Source: Streptomyces sp. SLBN-31
GTDB lineage: Bacteria > Actinomycetota > Actinomycetes > Streptomycetales > Streptomycetaceae
Assembly (NCBI RefSeq): GCF_006715395.1
Contig: NZ_VFNC01000003.1
Coordinates: 310,001 to 374,000 of the forward strand
Length of the DNA: 64,000 bases
Direction: 5' to 3'
Part shown: positions 53,928 to 62,742 of the stretch, one piece after another
Layout: each line of letters starts with the position of its first letter
How positions within the stretch are numbered: position 1 is the first letter of the stretch
The notes under the pieces: generated by a model
The model's input: only the letters and a program-made list of their open reading frames with translations
Databases searched by the model: none
What the model was told of the DNA's origin: nothing
Made by a program: the position numbers and the translations under genes

Positions 53928-54265
53928 TGCTCGCCCTCCCCCCGAGACCTCGCAGCGAATCAAGGGTTCTCATCGGCGTATCGTTCTGGCAGCTTCCCAG
54001 CCACTGAATCACAGCGCGCTGCCCACTCGGTACACAGGGTCAACAATTCATGGCCCTTGTGACTCAAGTCACAGCGAAAGATGAACAATTGAGTGGTGTT
54101 TCTGCGTTTTCCCTGTGCGTTTACTGAACGCAAACTTTGTGCGGATGTGGAGATGACGCAGAAGCGTACGTGATCGGACCGCCCGCCGTCCGCCGAAGGA
54201 CCTAGGTCCGTTCTCGGACCCCCGCCCGATGCGGCCCGCGCGGGCCGGAGATTAGCGTTCCGGGT
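53928..54265. other. divergent region cdgB/flavin reductase, 338 bp
   Basis: No gene. Lower GC than its surroundings around 54030-54150. Holds the promoters of both flanking genes and the Crp-type palindrome at 54058-54073. I looked for a BldD motif (TNAC-N5-GTNA) and did not find a clear one. Confidence 0.6.
54058..54073. promoter_or_regulatory. Crp-type palindrome
   Basis: TGTGA-CTCAAG-TCACA, a perfect match to the general Crp consensus TGTGA-N6-TCACA and to GTG-N6-GNCAC, the motif reported for Streptomyces Crp. It lies 131 bp upstream of cdgB and 193 bp upstream of the flavin reductase. Confidence 0.75.
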
Positions 54266-54850
54266 GTGCTGAAGACTCCCCTTGCCGCATCCCCGATCAC
54301 TGCCGAGCCCGCCTCCGGGCATGCTGAGGGGGTGAGCAACGACGAGTTCCGCGCCGCCATGTCCCGGCTGGCCGCCGGCGTGGTCCTGGTGACCGCGCAG
54401 GAGCCGCCGCTGGACCCCGACGACCCGACGGCGCCGGCCGGCGAGGACGTCGGCATGACGGCCACGGCGTTCCTGTCGGTCTCCCTCGACCCGCCCCTGG
54501 TCCTGGTCAGCCTGCGCACCGGCGCCCGCATGGACGACCTCCTCGACGAACAGCCCCTGTGGGCGGTCTCGGTCCTCTCGGAGAGCCAGCGCCACATCGC
54601 CGGCCGCTTCGCGATGAAGGGCCGCATCAGCGACCGCCTCATGTTCGAGGACATCCCGTACGTCCGCGGAAAGGCCACGAACGCCCCCTTGGTGGGCGGC
54701 GCGCTGGCCACCCTGGAGTGCCGCACCGAGCAGCGGGTGACCGCCGGGGACCACACCCTGGTGATCGGTCGCGTCCTGACTGCGGACGTGCCGAGCGCGA
54801 CCGGCGGCCCGCTGACGTATTTCCGGGGGCGCTACCGGCAGCTGGGCTGA
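54266..54850 (+). CDS. flavin reductase family protein
   Basis: A 194-residue FMN-binding split-barrel protein. EFRAAMSRLAAGVVLVTA and GMTATAFLSVSLDPPLVLVSL are the family's N-terminal marks, followed by FAMKGRISDRLMFEDI and LECRTEQRVTAGDHTLVIGRV. Such proteins supply reduced FMN to monooxygenases. GTG 54266 is the first start; GTG 54332 (VSNDEF) begins right at the domain and may be the true one. It diverges from cdgB. Confidence 0.87.
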   Translation: MLKTPLAASPITAEPASGHAEGVSNDEFRAAMSRLAAGVVLVTAQEPPLDPDDPTAPAGEDVGMTATAFLSVSLDPPLVLVSLRTGARMDDLLDEQPLWAVSVLSESQRHIAGRFAMKGRISDRLMFEDIPYVRGKATNAPLVGGALATLECRTEQRVTAGDHTLVIGRVLTADVPSATGGPLTYFRGRYRQLG

Positions 54851-54921
54851 GAGCCGTCGCGCGGGGGGTGAGACGCGTAATTGCGTGGCACGCGCGCGTG
54901 GGTGCTTCCTAGGGTCGGCGC

Positions 54922-55396
54922 ATGACGACGCCCGAGCCGCCCGGCCCCCGCCTGGTCGAGATCACCCCCGGCAATCTCGAAGCCGCCCTAGCCATCCGCA
55001 TCCGTCCGGACCAGGAACACGCGGTCGAGCCGGTCGCACACTCGCTGGCGGAGGCGTACGTGCATCCCCCGGGCGTGGCCTGGCCCCGCCTGATCGTCGA
55101 CGGCGACCGCCCGGTCGGCTTCCTGATGGCCTTCGTCGACATCGACTGGAAGGAGGACGGCACCCTGTTCCGCTCCGGGCTGTGGCGGCTGAACATCGCG
55201 GCCGGGGAGCAGGGCCGCGGCTACGGCCGGTTCAGTCGAGTCCGTGTCCGCGGAGATCCGCCGCCGCGGCGGGAAGCAGTGCTACGTCACCTGGCATCCC
55301 GGCCCGGACGGGCCCGAGAACTTCTACCTGCGCCTCGGCTTCCGCACCACGGGAGAGACCAGCGGCGACCAGACGGTCGGCGTCCTGGACCTCTAG
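54922..55396 (+). pseudogene. frameshifted GNAT acetyltransferase
   Basis: The first part (MTTPEPPGPRLVEITPGNL... GRGYGRF) is an N-acetyltransferase with the acetyl-CoA loop AAGEQGRGYGRF. At about 55233 the frame breaks: the expected continuation VESVSAEIRRRGGKQ... FYLRLGFRTTGETSGDQTV ends in another frame at the TAG 55394-55396. One extra base or two missing bases at TTC-A-GTCGAG explain it. A real mutation or a sequencing error. Its stop shares CTAG with the stop of the convergent sigma gene. Confidence 0.8.
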
Positions 55397-56268
55397 AGGA
55401 GGGTCACCTCGCACTCGGCGACGCGCTCCGGGGAGGTCACGATGTCGATGCCGGCGATCCTGTCCCCCACGAACGCGAAGGCCAGCGTGCGGTCCAGGCG
55501 TCCGTCGACGTACACGGCCAGTCCGGTGGCGCCGTCGACCAGCGCGGGCCGCGCCACGGCCGCGAAGTGCCGGAAGCTGGACGCGCCCTTGGCGACCGCC
55601 ACCGCTCCCGTGTTCACGCCGGCATCGCTGCGGGCGACGACATCCGGATCCAGCAGCGCGACCAGCGCCTCGAAGTCGCCTTCCCGCGCGGCGGCGAGGA
55701 AGGCGTCCACGACGGCCCGCCGCCGCCCGGGATCGCCGCCCCGCACCCGGTCGGCCCCCTGCACCCGCCTGCGCGCCCGGCTCGCGAGCTGCCTGGCCGC
55801 CACGGGGCTGCGCCCCACGATCTCCCCGACCTCCTCGTACGGCACCGCGAACAGGTCGTGCAGCACGAACGCCAGCCGCTCGGCGGGCGTCAGCGTCTCC
55901 AGTACGACCAGCAGCGCCACGCCCACCGAGTCGGCGAGCACCGCGTGCTGCTCGGGGTCGGCCCCGCCGGAGACGTCCGCCACGCGCGCGTGCCCCGCCA
56001 ACGGCTCCAGCGGCTCCTCCGCGCGCGACCTGCGCGAGCGCAGCATGTCGAGACACACCCGTCCGACGACGGTCGTCAGCCATCCCCCGAGGTTCTCCAC
56101 CCCGGCCGTGTCGGAACGGCTCAGCCGGAACCACGTCTCCTGCACCGCGTCGTCGGCCTCGGCGGCCGAGCCGAGCATGCGGTAGGCGACGGCACGCAGA
56201 TGCGGGCGGTGCGCCTCGAAGCGCCGGGCGAGGAATTCGTTGTGCGAGGGAATCCGGTTGTCGCTCAT
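55393..56268 (-). CDS. sigJ: ECF41-type sigma factor (SigJ-like)
   Basis: A 291-residue ECF sigma factor. Region 2 is YRMLGSAAEADDAVQETWFRL and WLTTVVGRVCLDMLRSRRSR; region 4 is LTPAERLAFVLHDLFAVPYEEVGEIVGRSPVAARQLASRARRR. A C-terminal SnoaL-like domain (about residues 185-291, with GASSFRHFA and YVDGRLDRTLAF) is the mark of ECF41 factors, where it tunes activity in place of a separate anti-sigma. The usual neighbour, an oxidoreductase or carboxymuconolactone decarboxylase, is not adjacent. Confidence 0.92.
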   Translation of the reverse strand: MSDNRIPSHNEFLARRFEAHRPHLRAVAYRMLGSAAEADDAVQETWFRLSRSDTAGVENLGGWLTTVVGRVCLDMLRSRRSRAEEPLEPLAGHARVADVSGGADPEQHAVLADSVGVALLVVLETLTPAERLAFVLHDLFAVPYEEVGEIVGRSPVAARQLASRARRRVQGADRVRGGDPGRRRAVVDAFLAAAREGDFEALVALLDPDVVARSDAGVNTGAVAVAKGASSFRHFAAVARPALVDGATGLAVYVDGRLDRTLAFAFVGDRIAGIDIVTSPERVAECEVTLL

Positions 56269-56325
56269 GGTCCTATGACGGACGGCGCGGCGGCGATGTG
56301 ACAGACGATCCCGGTCGGGGCCGCC

Positions 56326-56754
56326 CTAGGACCAGTCGCGGCCCGTACGCCCCCGCTTCGTGTCGGAGCGCTGCTTCTTCTCCCGCAGCCGGCGCTCGTT
56401 GATACCCCGCGGGATACGGGTCGGGCGGCGCGGCTTGGGCGGCGGCGCCGTCGCCTCGGCCAGCAGCGCGGCAAGGCGTACGGCCGCGGCCTCGCGGTTG
56501 CGCCACTGCGAGCGGTGCTCGGACGCGCGGACGGCGATCACGCCGTCGACGAGCCGCCCCGCGAGCCGCTCCAGCGCCCGCGCCTTCCACACCTCCGGCA
56601 GCGCCTCGGTCCGGGCCAGGTCGAATCGCAGCTCCACCTGGGAGTCACTGGTGTTGACGTGCTGACCGCCGGGCCCCGAGGAGCGCGAGAAACGCCACAG
56701 GAGCTCGGCCTCGGGGAGCGAGACGGAGCCGCGGATGAAGTAGGGACCGGACAT
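56326..56754 (-). CDS. arfB: alternative ribosome-rescue factor ArfB-like protein
   Basis: A 142-residue stop-codon-independent peptidyl-tRNA hydrolase that frees stalled ribosomes. The catalytic GGQ (residues 29-31) is in [22 protein letters not shown], and the basic C-terminal tail ([21 protein letters not shown]) binds the mRNA channel. It has the family length. The ATG at 56754 (MSGPYF) is chosen over the long upstream frame. It is 57 bp from sigJ on the same strand. Confidence 0.93.
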   Translation of the reverse strand: MSGPYFIRGSVSLPEAELLWRFSRSSGPGGQHVNTSDSQVELRFDLARTEALPEVWKARALERLAGRLVDGVIAVRASEHRSQWRNREAAAVRLAALLAEATAPPPKPRRPTRIPRGINERRLREKKQRSDTKRGRTGRDWS

Positions 56755-56940
56755 GCCCCCATGGTCGCGCGCCTGACCCGCACACGTCACGCGATTAACG
56801 TCGGCGATCGTCGGCGGTCGTTCACCCGGAGTTCGGTAAAGAAAGTAAAGAGAGCTGGAACCTTCCGTACCCCTCTTGGCGTTCATACCGGTAGCTGTAG
56901 GTTCACTGCCGTACATAAACGAGGGAAAGGACTCCCAACC

Positions 56941-57516
56941 ATGGCTGTAAGCCTGTCCAAGGGTGGCAACGTCTCGCTCACCAAGGAGGCTCCGGGCCTG
57001 ACCGCCGTCACCGTGGGCCTCGGCTGGGACGTCCGCACCACCACCGGCACGGACTTCGACCTCGACGCCTCGGCCATCGCGGTCAACACGCAGGGCAAGG
57101 TCTACTCGGACGCCCACTTCGTGTTCTTCAACAACAAGCAGACCCCGGACAACACCATCGTCCACACCGGCGACAACCGCACGGGCGAGGGCGCGGGCGA
57201 CGACGAGGCGATCAACGTCAACCTGGCGGCCCTCCCGGCCGACATCGACAAGATCGTCTTCCCGGTCTCGATCTACGACGCGGAGAACCGCTCGCAGAAC
57301 TTCGGCCAGGTCCGCAACGCCTACATCCGCATCGTCAACCAGGCCGGCGGCGCCGAGATCGCCCGCTACGACCTCTCCGAGGACGCGGCCACGGAGACGG
57401 CGATGGTCTTCGGCGAGCTGTACCGCAACGGCGCGGAGTGGAAGTTCCGCGCCGTGGGCCAGGGCTACGCGTCCGGCCTGGTGGGCATCGCGCAGGACTT
57501 CGGCGTCAACGTCTGA
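56941..57516 (+). CDS. terD: TerD family protein
   Basis: A 191-residue calcium-binding TerD-domain protein, tied to tellurite resistance and to stress and development in streptomycetes. [20 protein letters not shown] and [20 protein letters not shown] are the family start; the calcium-ligand loops ([16 protein letters not shown]) are intact. AAAGGA lies ten bases before ATG 56941. It is followed by a strong bidirectional stem at 57535-57570. Confidence 0.96.
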   Translation: MAVSLSKGGNVSLTKEAPGLTAVTVGLGWDVRTTTGTDFDLDASAIAVNTQGKVYSDAHFVFFNNKQTPDNTIVHTGDNRTGEGAGDDEAINVNLAALPADIDKIVFPVSIYDAENRSQNFGQVRNAYIRIVNQAGGAEIARYDLSEDAATETAMVFGELYRNGAEWKFRAVGQGYASGLVGIAQDFGVNV

Positions 57517-57534
57517 GACGCGCTGCGCTGAGCG

Positions 57535-57570
57535 GAGCCCCTGGCTGCGGCACGCCGCGGCCAGGGGCTC
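57535..57570. terminator. terD/DUF397 bidirectional terminator
   Basis: GAGCCCCTGGC (57535-57545) pairs with GCCAGGGGCTC (57560-57570), with further pairing inside. It overlaps the stop (57569-57571) of the minus-strand DUF397 gene. Confidence 0.85.
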
Positions 57571-57772
57571 ACGCCTGCGAGACGAACACCGTCCAGGCCG
57601 CCGGGGCGAAGGCCAGGCGGGGGCCGGCCGTGGCGTGCTTGGAGTCGCGGACGTGGATCGCGGCGGGGGTGTTGGCGACCTCGACGCAGGACTCGCCGTT
57701 CGTGCCGCCGCTGTAGCTGCTCTTGAACCACGCCAGTTCGGAGGCGTCCCCGATGGGGGCCTTGCGAATCAT
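57569..57772 (-). CDS. DUF397 small protein
   Basis: A 67-residue protein of the DUF397 family, common beside WhiJ-type regulators in streptomycetes. AWFKSSYSGGTNGESCVEVANTP and VRDSKHATAGPRLAFAPAAWTVFV are the family marks. Its start overlaps the end of the regulator gene by four bases (ATGA), so the two are co-translated. DUF397 proteins are thought to modulate the regulator; not shown for this one. Confidence 0.92.
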   Translation of the reverse strand: MIRKAPIGDASELAWFKSSYSGGTNGESCVEVANTPAAIHVRDSKHATAGPRLAFAPAAWTVFVSQA

Positions 57773-58644
57773 GTTTCTCCCAGCAGTTGCTCAACGAAGG
57801 TAAGCGACTCCCTTGGCGGGAGAGCCTGCGCCCGGATAATCCCATATTGCAGTTCGATGACACGCAGCTGTTTCGGATCATTGGTCGGTCGGCCATTGAA
57901 CCAACCGTCTGCGCGGGCCACGGCTGTCCCGTCCGGGAACTTCAACAACTCGATCCTGCCGTCCAACCCCGGATGGGGGTCGGTGTTGGTCGGCATGACC
58001 TGAAGCGTGACGTTGTTCAACCGGCCCGCCTCCAGCAGACGTTCGAGCTGCCGTCGCCACATCATTGTGCCCCCGACTTGGCGACGCAGCGGTGCCTCTT
58101 CCAGCACGAAGTGGATCGATGGGGCCGGGTCCCGGTCGAAGACCGACTGCCGGGCCAGACGAGCCGCCACCATGCGTTCCACGTCGTCCGGCGAGTACGG
58201 CGGCTGCGCCGCCCCGATGACCGCCCGGGCATGCTCCGGCGTCTGGAGCAACCCGGCGATGATGTTGCACTCGTAGACCCCGATCTCGACCGCCTGAGCC
58301 TCCAGCTTGCCCAGCTCCCGCACCTTCTTCGGGTACCGGACCTTCTTCACGTCCTCCCAGGTCGCCGAAATAAGCCCCCCGGCCCCCAACACCTCGTCCG
58401 CCCTGTCCAGGTACTCCTGCCGGGGAATCCTCTTCCCGCCCTCGATCTTGTAGACGAGGTCCTCGCCGTACCCGACGGCCTTGCCGAAGTCCGCGGCGCG
58501 CATCCCCACGGCCTCGCGCCGCAGCTTGAGCTGCCGCCCGACCGTGGCGATGACCGCGACGCCCCACTCGTCGTCCGGGTCGACCTCCCAACCCGGCTCG
58601 TCCGCCTCGGACCTGAGCCGTCCCGCCTCCGCGTCCACCGACAT
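57769..58644 (-). CDS. WhiJ-like XRE/DUF5753 transcriptional regulator
   Basis: A 291-residue DNA-binding protein. An XRE helix-turn-helix lies at about residues 36-88 (VGRQLKLRREAVGMRAADFGKAVGYGEDLVYKIEGGKRIP). The C-terminal DUF5753 domain (ECNIIAGLLQTPEHARAVIG... NNVTLQVMPTNTDPHPGLDG) follows, as in WhiJ and AbaA-type regulators. It is coupled to the DUF397 gene. Divergent from the ATPase gene at 58800 across 155 bp. Confidence 0.93.
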   Translation of the reverse strand: MSVDAEAGRLRSEADEPGWEVDPDDEWGVAVIATVGRQLKLRREAVGMRAADFGKAVGYGEDLVYKIEGGKRIPRQEYLDRADEVLGAGGLISATWEDVKKVRYPKKVRELGKLEAQAVEIGVYECNIIAGLLQTPEHARAVIGAAQPPYSPDDVERMVAARLARQSVFDRDPAPSIHFVLEEAPLRRQVGGTMMWRRQLERLLEAGRLNNVTLQVMPTNTDPHPGLDGRIELLKFPDGTAVARADGWFNGRPTNDPKQLRVIELQYGIIRAQALPPRESLTFVEQLLGET

Positions 58645-58799
58645 CCCGCGTGCCCCTCCGTCGTACTGGCCCTACGCACGCCCCTGCCCCTACGGGCCGT
58701 CCCGACAGTCCGGACAGCACCGGACAAGCTCCGGACAGTCACCGTACGCAACGGCGCAGTCACTCCTCACGGTAGACGTCGGCGGCCACGCTGAGTGAC

Positions 58800-59279
58800 G
58801 TGAACGAGGAATCCCCCACCCCGATCCGCAACTTCAGCGTGCAGCTCTCCCCCACCCCGCGGGGAGCGCGCCTGGCGAGGCTGCTGGCCACAGAACAACT
58901 CCGAGCCTGGGGGCTGCCGTTGGACCCCGCGGAGCACATCGTGGCGGAGCTGGCGGCGAACGCGGTGACGCACGGCCGCGTACCGGGCCGCGACTTCCGC
59001 CTGACGCTCTACGTGGTCGCCGACACCCTGCGCATCGAGGTCACGGACACACGGGGTGACCGTATGCCGTGCGCCGAACTCCCCGACTGCGAAGCCGAGT
59101 CGGGTCGCGGCCTCGTACTGGTCGACGCGCTCGCGGACAAGTGGGGGGTCGTGCCGGGGCTGTCACCGCGCAAGACGGTATGGGCCGAGATCCGCCTCGA
59201 CCGGAACACGGCGAACCGTGCTCCGGTGGAACCGTATTCCGGCGGCACGGGCCGCCTATTCCAAGAAAGAACCCGGTGA
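58800..59279 (+). CDS. ATP-binding protein, RsbW/anti-sigma type
   Basis: A 159-residue HATPase_c domain protein. N-box is VAELAANAVTHG, G1 is VTDTRGDR and G2 ESGRGLVLVDALADKWG. Such stand-alone domains act as anti-sigma kinases or partners of WhiJ-type regulators. GTG 58800 is the start. Its place opposite the regulator/DUF397 pair is the classic three-gene layout. No anti-anti-sigma gene is near. Confidence 0.88.
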   Translation: MNEESPTPIRNFSVQLSPTPRGARLARLLATEQLRAWGLPLDPAEHIVAELAANAVTHGRVPGRDFRLTLYVVADTLRIEVTDTRGDRMPCAELPDCEAESGRGLVLVDALADKWGVVPGLSPRKTVWAEIRLDRNTANRAPVEPYSGGTGRLFQERTR

Positions 59280-59466
59280 AAGAACCCCCACCAAGCCAAA
59301 CCCCAGCCCCTCACCCGCCCGGGTGAACATCACCAACTCAGCTGGATTTTGCCCTGGTTGCCTGCCCTACTCTCAGCGCAACACAACCGCACACATGCAA
59401 CGGCCCTCGCCGGGACTGGCATCCCGATGCGAGGGCCTGACCACCGAGGAAGGCAACAACTTCCTG

Positions 59467-60327
59467 ATGGACACGAAAAACCCTAGCGCGCCCCCGCACG
59501 CCCAGTCCCGCGTTGCGGCCAACAAACACCCGATCCGGCGGCATTCCGAAACCGGCGGCCTGGTCCACGAGCACACCCGCCACACCACACGCTTCACGGT
59601 GATCGGCAACCACCTGGCTCAGCACCCGGAGCTGTCGCTGCTGGCCATCGGCCTGGCCACGCACATCCAGTCGCTGCCCCAGCGCGCCCACGTCGACATC
59701 AAGACACTCGCCGCCCCCTTCCCCGAGGGGGCGACCCGTATCGCGGCCGCCTTGCGCGAGCTGGAAGCCCACGGCTACCTGCGCCGCGAACGCAGACGTG
59801 TCTCGGGCGGCCGTATCGTCACGCGCACGGTCTCCTGCAACCGGCCGGACCACCGCGCCGACGACCACGCCCCGCGCCCCAGGCACACCCGTCCGAAGAG
59901 GGAGTCCGCGCCGAAACCCCTCCCCCCGGTGCCGCTCCCCGCCTACCCCGTCCCCGCTCTCATCGAGCAGGCCACGAAGATCCTCGCGACCCTCCGCACC
60001 CACGACAGACGCCTCCTGCTCAGCGAGCAGGACACGGCCCACCTGGCCCCGGACGTGGCCGCCTGGCTGGAACGGGACGTGACCCCCACGACCGTACGAG
60101 AAGCCCTCACCACGGCCCTCCCCGCAGAACCCCTGTGCCGTCCGGCCGCCCTGCTGGCCCACCGCCTGACGGCCCAGCTCCCGCCCCCGCCACCCGTGCG
60201 GACTCCCGCGCCACCGCCGACCGTCCGCCACCCTCTCCACAACTGCGACGGCTGCGACCGCGCCTTCCGCTCGCCCGTTCCTGGACGCTGTGGTGACTGC
60301 CGATCCGATCTCACCGAGGCCGCCTAG
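59467..60327 (+). CDS. helix-turn-helix domain protein
   Basis: A 286-residue protein. Residues 35-115 form a winged-helix domain (FTVIGNHLAQHPELSLLAIGLATHIQSLPQRA, TRIAAALRELEAHGYLRRERRRV) like those of plasmid-replication and conjugation regulators. A long Pro/Arg-rich linker follows, then a C-terminal zinc-finger-like NCDGCDRAF...GRCGDC. ATG 59467 (MDTKNPS) is the start. Function unknown; DNA binding is inferred. Confidence 0.83.
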   Translation: MDTKNPSAPPHAQSRVAANKHPIRRHSETGGLVHEHTRHTTRFTVIGNHLAQHPELSLLAIGLATHIQSLPQRAHVDIKTLAAPFPEGATRIAAALRELEAHGYLRRERRRVSGGRIVTRTVSCNRPDHRADDHAPRPRHTRPKRESAPKPLPPVPLPAYPVPALIEQATKILATLRTHDRRLLLSEQDTAHLAPDVAAWLERDVTPTTVREALTTALPAEPLCRPAALLAHRLTAQLPPPPPVRTPAPPPTVRHPLHNCDGCDRAFRSPVPGRCGDCRSDLTEAA

Positions 60328-60379
60328 CATGAAGGCGACGATCCTTGCCCCTGGGCACAGACGACGAGGAGCGAGCGCC

Positions 60380-60982
60380 ATGACCATCGCCCCGGACGAA
60401 GCGCGGCACGGCGCATCCCACCTCTACCGGGTCATGCGGGATTTCGTGCACTCCACGGACGACACCCTTCCCGGCAAGTTCGAGATCACCAAGGAAGGGA
60501 TCGTCCTCGACATGATGTCGCCCTCGAAGCCGCACGAACTCACCGTGCTGCGCGTCCGGCAGCGCCTGGAGAAGGTGATGCCCGAGGAGCTGGTGGCCCA
60601 TACGGGTGAGCCCGACGTCGAGGACGAACCCGAGGGCGTCATGCGACGTCCCGACGTCATGGTGATCAGCGAGGCGGAGATGGAGGGAGACGGTTCCTTC
60701 GACCCCCGCTCTCTCGTCGCCGCCGTGGAGATCGTCTCGCGCTCGAACCCGGACAATGACTGGGTCTCCAAGCTGCGCGACTACCCCCTGATCGGCGTCC
60801 CCGTCTACGCGATCTTCGACCCCCGCACCGGCACCGGGGCCGTCCTCACCGACATCCACCCCACCCCCGACGGCCCCCGCTACGCCACCCGCAAGGACTT
60901 CGTCTACGGGGAGGACGTCACGATCGGCGACTGGACGATCTCGACCGACGACCTGCCGCGTTACCAGCCCATCGGCCGGTAG
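60380..60982 (+). CDS. Uma2 family endonuclease-like protein
   Basis: A 200-residue PD-(D/E)XK-fold protein of the Uma2 family, numerous in streptomycetes and cyanobacteria and of unclear role. RRPDVMVIS, AVEIVSRSNPDNDWVSKLRDYP and GVPVYAIFDPR give the acidic and lysine active-site residues. ATG 60380 has GAGGAG eight bases upstream. It overlaps the convergent next gene by 22 bp. Confidence 0.9.
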   Translation: MTIAPDEARHGASHLYRVMRDFVHSTDDTLPGKFEITKEGIVLDMMSPSKPHELTVLRVRQRLEKVMPEELVAHTGEPDVEDEPEGVMRRPDVMVISEAEMEGDGSFDPRSLVAAVEIVSRSNPDNDWVSKLRDYPLIGVPVYAIFDPRTGTGAVLTDIHPTPDGPRYATRKDFVYGEDVTIGDWTISTDDLPRYQPIGR

Positions 60983-61341
60983 TACCCCAGCACCGCCGCC
61001 AGTTGCGCGAACCACTGGCCCAGCTGGGCTCTGGGCTTCGCCTGGACGACGCACTCGTAGAACTGGCCGTTCGGCAGGACCACCGCCATCATCAGGGCCT
61101 TGCCGTTGGGGCTCGCCTTGTAGTGGACGCTCTGAATCTCCGGCCAGGAGAACTCGACGGCCGCGCCGTGATCCTCGAAGGCGACGCCCGTGACGTCGAC
61201 CACGATGGAGTTGTGGACGTCCACCGCCATGAACTCGGGTCCCTCGGCGGGCGGTTGGGCGGGGGTGGGGGCGTACTGCGGGGGCGGCGGGCCGAAGCCC
61301 TGCGGAGGCTGGTTTCCGTACGGCGGTGGCTGGGTGGTCAT
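60961..61341 (-). CDS. hypothetical protein
   Basis: A 126-residue protein. A proline-rich N-terminus (PPPYGNQPPQGFGPPPPQ...) precedes a PH-like beta domain (EFMAVDVHNSIVVDVTGVAFED, FSWPEIQSVHYKASPNGKALMMAVVLPNGQFYECVV) and a C-terminal helix. No signal peptide or membrane span is seen. It overlaps the Uma2 gene end by 22 bp. Function unknown. Confidence 0.75.
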   Translation of the reverse strand: MTTQPPPYGNQPPQGFGPPPPQYAPTPAQPPAEGPEFMAVDVHNSIVVDVTGVAFEDHGAAVEFSWPEIQSVHYKASPNGKALMMAVVLPNGQFYECVVQAKPRAQLGQWFAQLAAVLGYYRPMGW

Positions 61342-61508
61342 CTGCTTCCGTCCCCGAATGCGGCGTGGCTACTGGGAACATCTTCGCTCAGGTCGGGTCG
61401 GCCCACCCAGAGCCCGTACTTGGTGCGCGCGGGACTGTGACGTCTGCTCCGGCCGGTGCGCTGGAGGTGGATGCGGGGGAAGCCAAGGCGAGCGAAGGAA
61501 AGACGGCC

Positions 61509-62046
61509 TTGACGACCATCCAGCACAGCCGGGCGGGACGGCGGCAGACCATGCGCCGCATCCGCCCCCGGCGTTCCCCCGCCGCGCCCCTGCTCCTGCT
61601 CTCCTGGGCGGGCGCGGCCGCCATGGTGTGGCTGTGGTGGCGGGGCACCCCGGCCGTCGCGGCGACCACGGCCGACCGGCTGGTCAACGCGGGCCGCATC
61701 ACCGGACTGCTCGCCGGATACGCGATCGCCCTCGTGATCGCCCAGATGGCACGCGTCCCCGCGCTGGAACGCCGCGTCGGCTCCGAACGCGTGGTGCGCT
61801 GGCACGCCCGCGGCGGCCGTTACGCGCTCTCGCTGACCCTCGCCCACGTCGTGCTGATCCTGTACGGGTACGCCCTCCAGGCGAACACCGGCATCGTGCC
61901 GCAGACGGTCTCCGTCGTCACCGGCTACCCGGACATGGTCAAGGCGACGGTGGGCACGGCGCTGCTGCTCCTCGTCGGCTTCGTCTCCGCCGGCGCCGTA
62001 CGACGTGCCGCACCGCCGTATCCACCACGAGTCGTTCGAGTTCTAG
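61509..62046 (+). pseudogene. internally deleted ferric-reductase-like gene
   Basis: The start (TTG 61509, MTTIQHSRAG, or ATG 61551) and first transmembrane segments match ferric reductase-like flavoproteins: SWAGAAAMVWLWWRGTP, RITGLLAGYAIALVIAQMARVPALERRVG and YALSLTLAHVVLILYGY. After GFVSAGAVRR the sequence jumps, in another frame, to VPHRRIHHESFEF and a TAG at 62044-62046, which is the usual C-terminus of the same protein family. The middle (more helices, FAD and NAD domains, several hundred bp) is missing. The partner FMN-binding gene at 62091 looks intact. Confidence 0.8.
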
Positions 62047-62090
62047 GGCGGACCTGTGACACGTCGTACCGCTGACGCGCTGGAGCTGCC

Positions 62091-62690
62091 GTGAGGAAGA
62101 AGCATCCGTTCCGCCATGCCCTGCTGGCCACCGCCGGCGCCGTTTCCGGCATCGTGCTGCTGATCGCGCTGAAGCCGACCACCGACCCGGGACTCGCGCA
62201 GGCGGCCACCCCCGCGCCCAAGCTCACGGCACAGGCCTCCGCGTCCCCCTCGGCGTCCGCGCACTCCGCGTCCGCTTCTCCCTCGCCGTCGCAGACGCCC
62301 GGGAAGAAGCGCACCCCGTCGTCCTCCGCGCGGCCGTCGCACTCCACGTCGGCCGCCCCCACGCGGACCAGCAGCGCCCCCTTCGCCCCGAAGACCACCT
62401 CGGCCGCACCCACGACCCGTACCGTCACCGGGGCCACGGCCCAGACCAAGTACGGGCCCGTCCAGGTGCGGATCACTCTCACCGGCAGCAGGATCACCTC
62501 GGCGAGCGCGGTTCAGTACCCGGACGAGACCGCCCGCAGCAAGGACATCAACGCGACGGCCGTCCCCAAGCTCGACCAGGAGACGTTGCGGGCGCAGAGC
62601 GCGCGGATCGACACCGTGTCCGGGGCGACGTACACCAGCACGGGCTACAGGCAGTCGCTGCAGAGCGCGTTGGACAAGGCCGGCGCCTGA
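62091..62690 (+). CDS. FMN-binding domain protein
   Basis: A 199-residue exported protein. A membrane segment (HALLATAGAVSGIVLLIAL) is followed by a Ser/Pro/Thr linker of about 75 residues, then an FMN-binding domain (TKYGPVQVRITLTGSRI, TVSGATYTSTGYRQSLQSAL) in which the threonine of SGATYTS is the covalent flavin site. It would pass electrons to or from the ferric-reductase partner just upstream, now broken. ApbE, which attaches the flavin, is not in the window. GTG 62091 is the start. Confidence 0.88.
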   Translation: MRKKHPFRHALLATAGAVSGIVLLIALKPTTDPGLAQAATPAPKLTAQASASPSASAHSASASPSPSQTPGKKRTPSSSARPSHSTSAAPTRTSSAPFAPKTTSAAPTTRTVTGATAQTKYGPVQVRITLTGSRITSASAVQYPDETARSKDINATAVPKLDQETLRAQSARIDTVSGATYTSTGYRQSLQSALDKAGA

Positions 62691-62742
62691 GCACGCGAAA
62701 AGCAGGCGCTCCGCGTCCGCCCGCCCGGGTAGCGTCCGCCGC

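Noticed and set aside
53928..54265. BldD operator upstream of cdgB
   Set aside because: The palindrome at 54058 has Crp spacing, not the BldD spacing TNAC-N5-GTNA; no other clear match was found.
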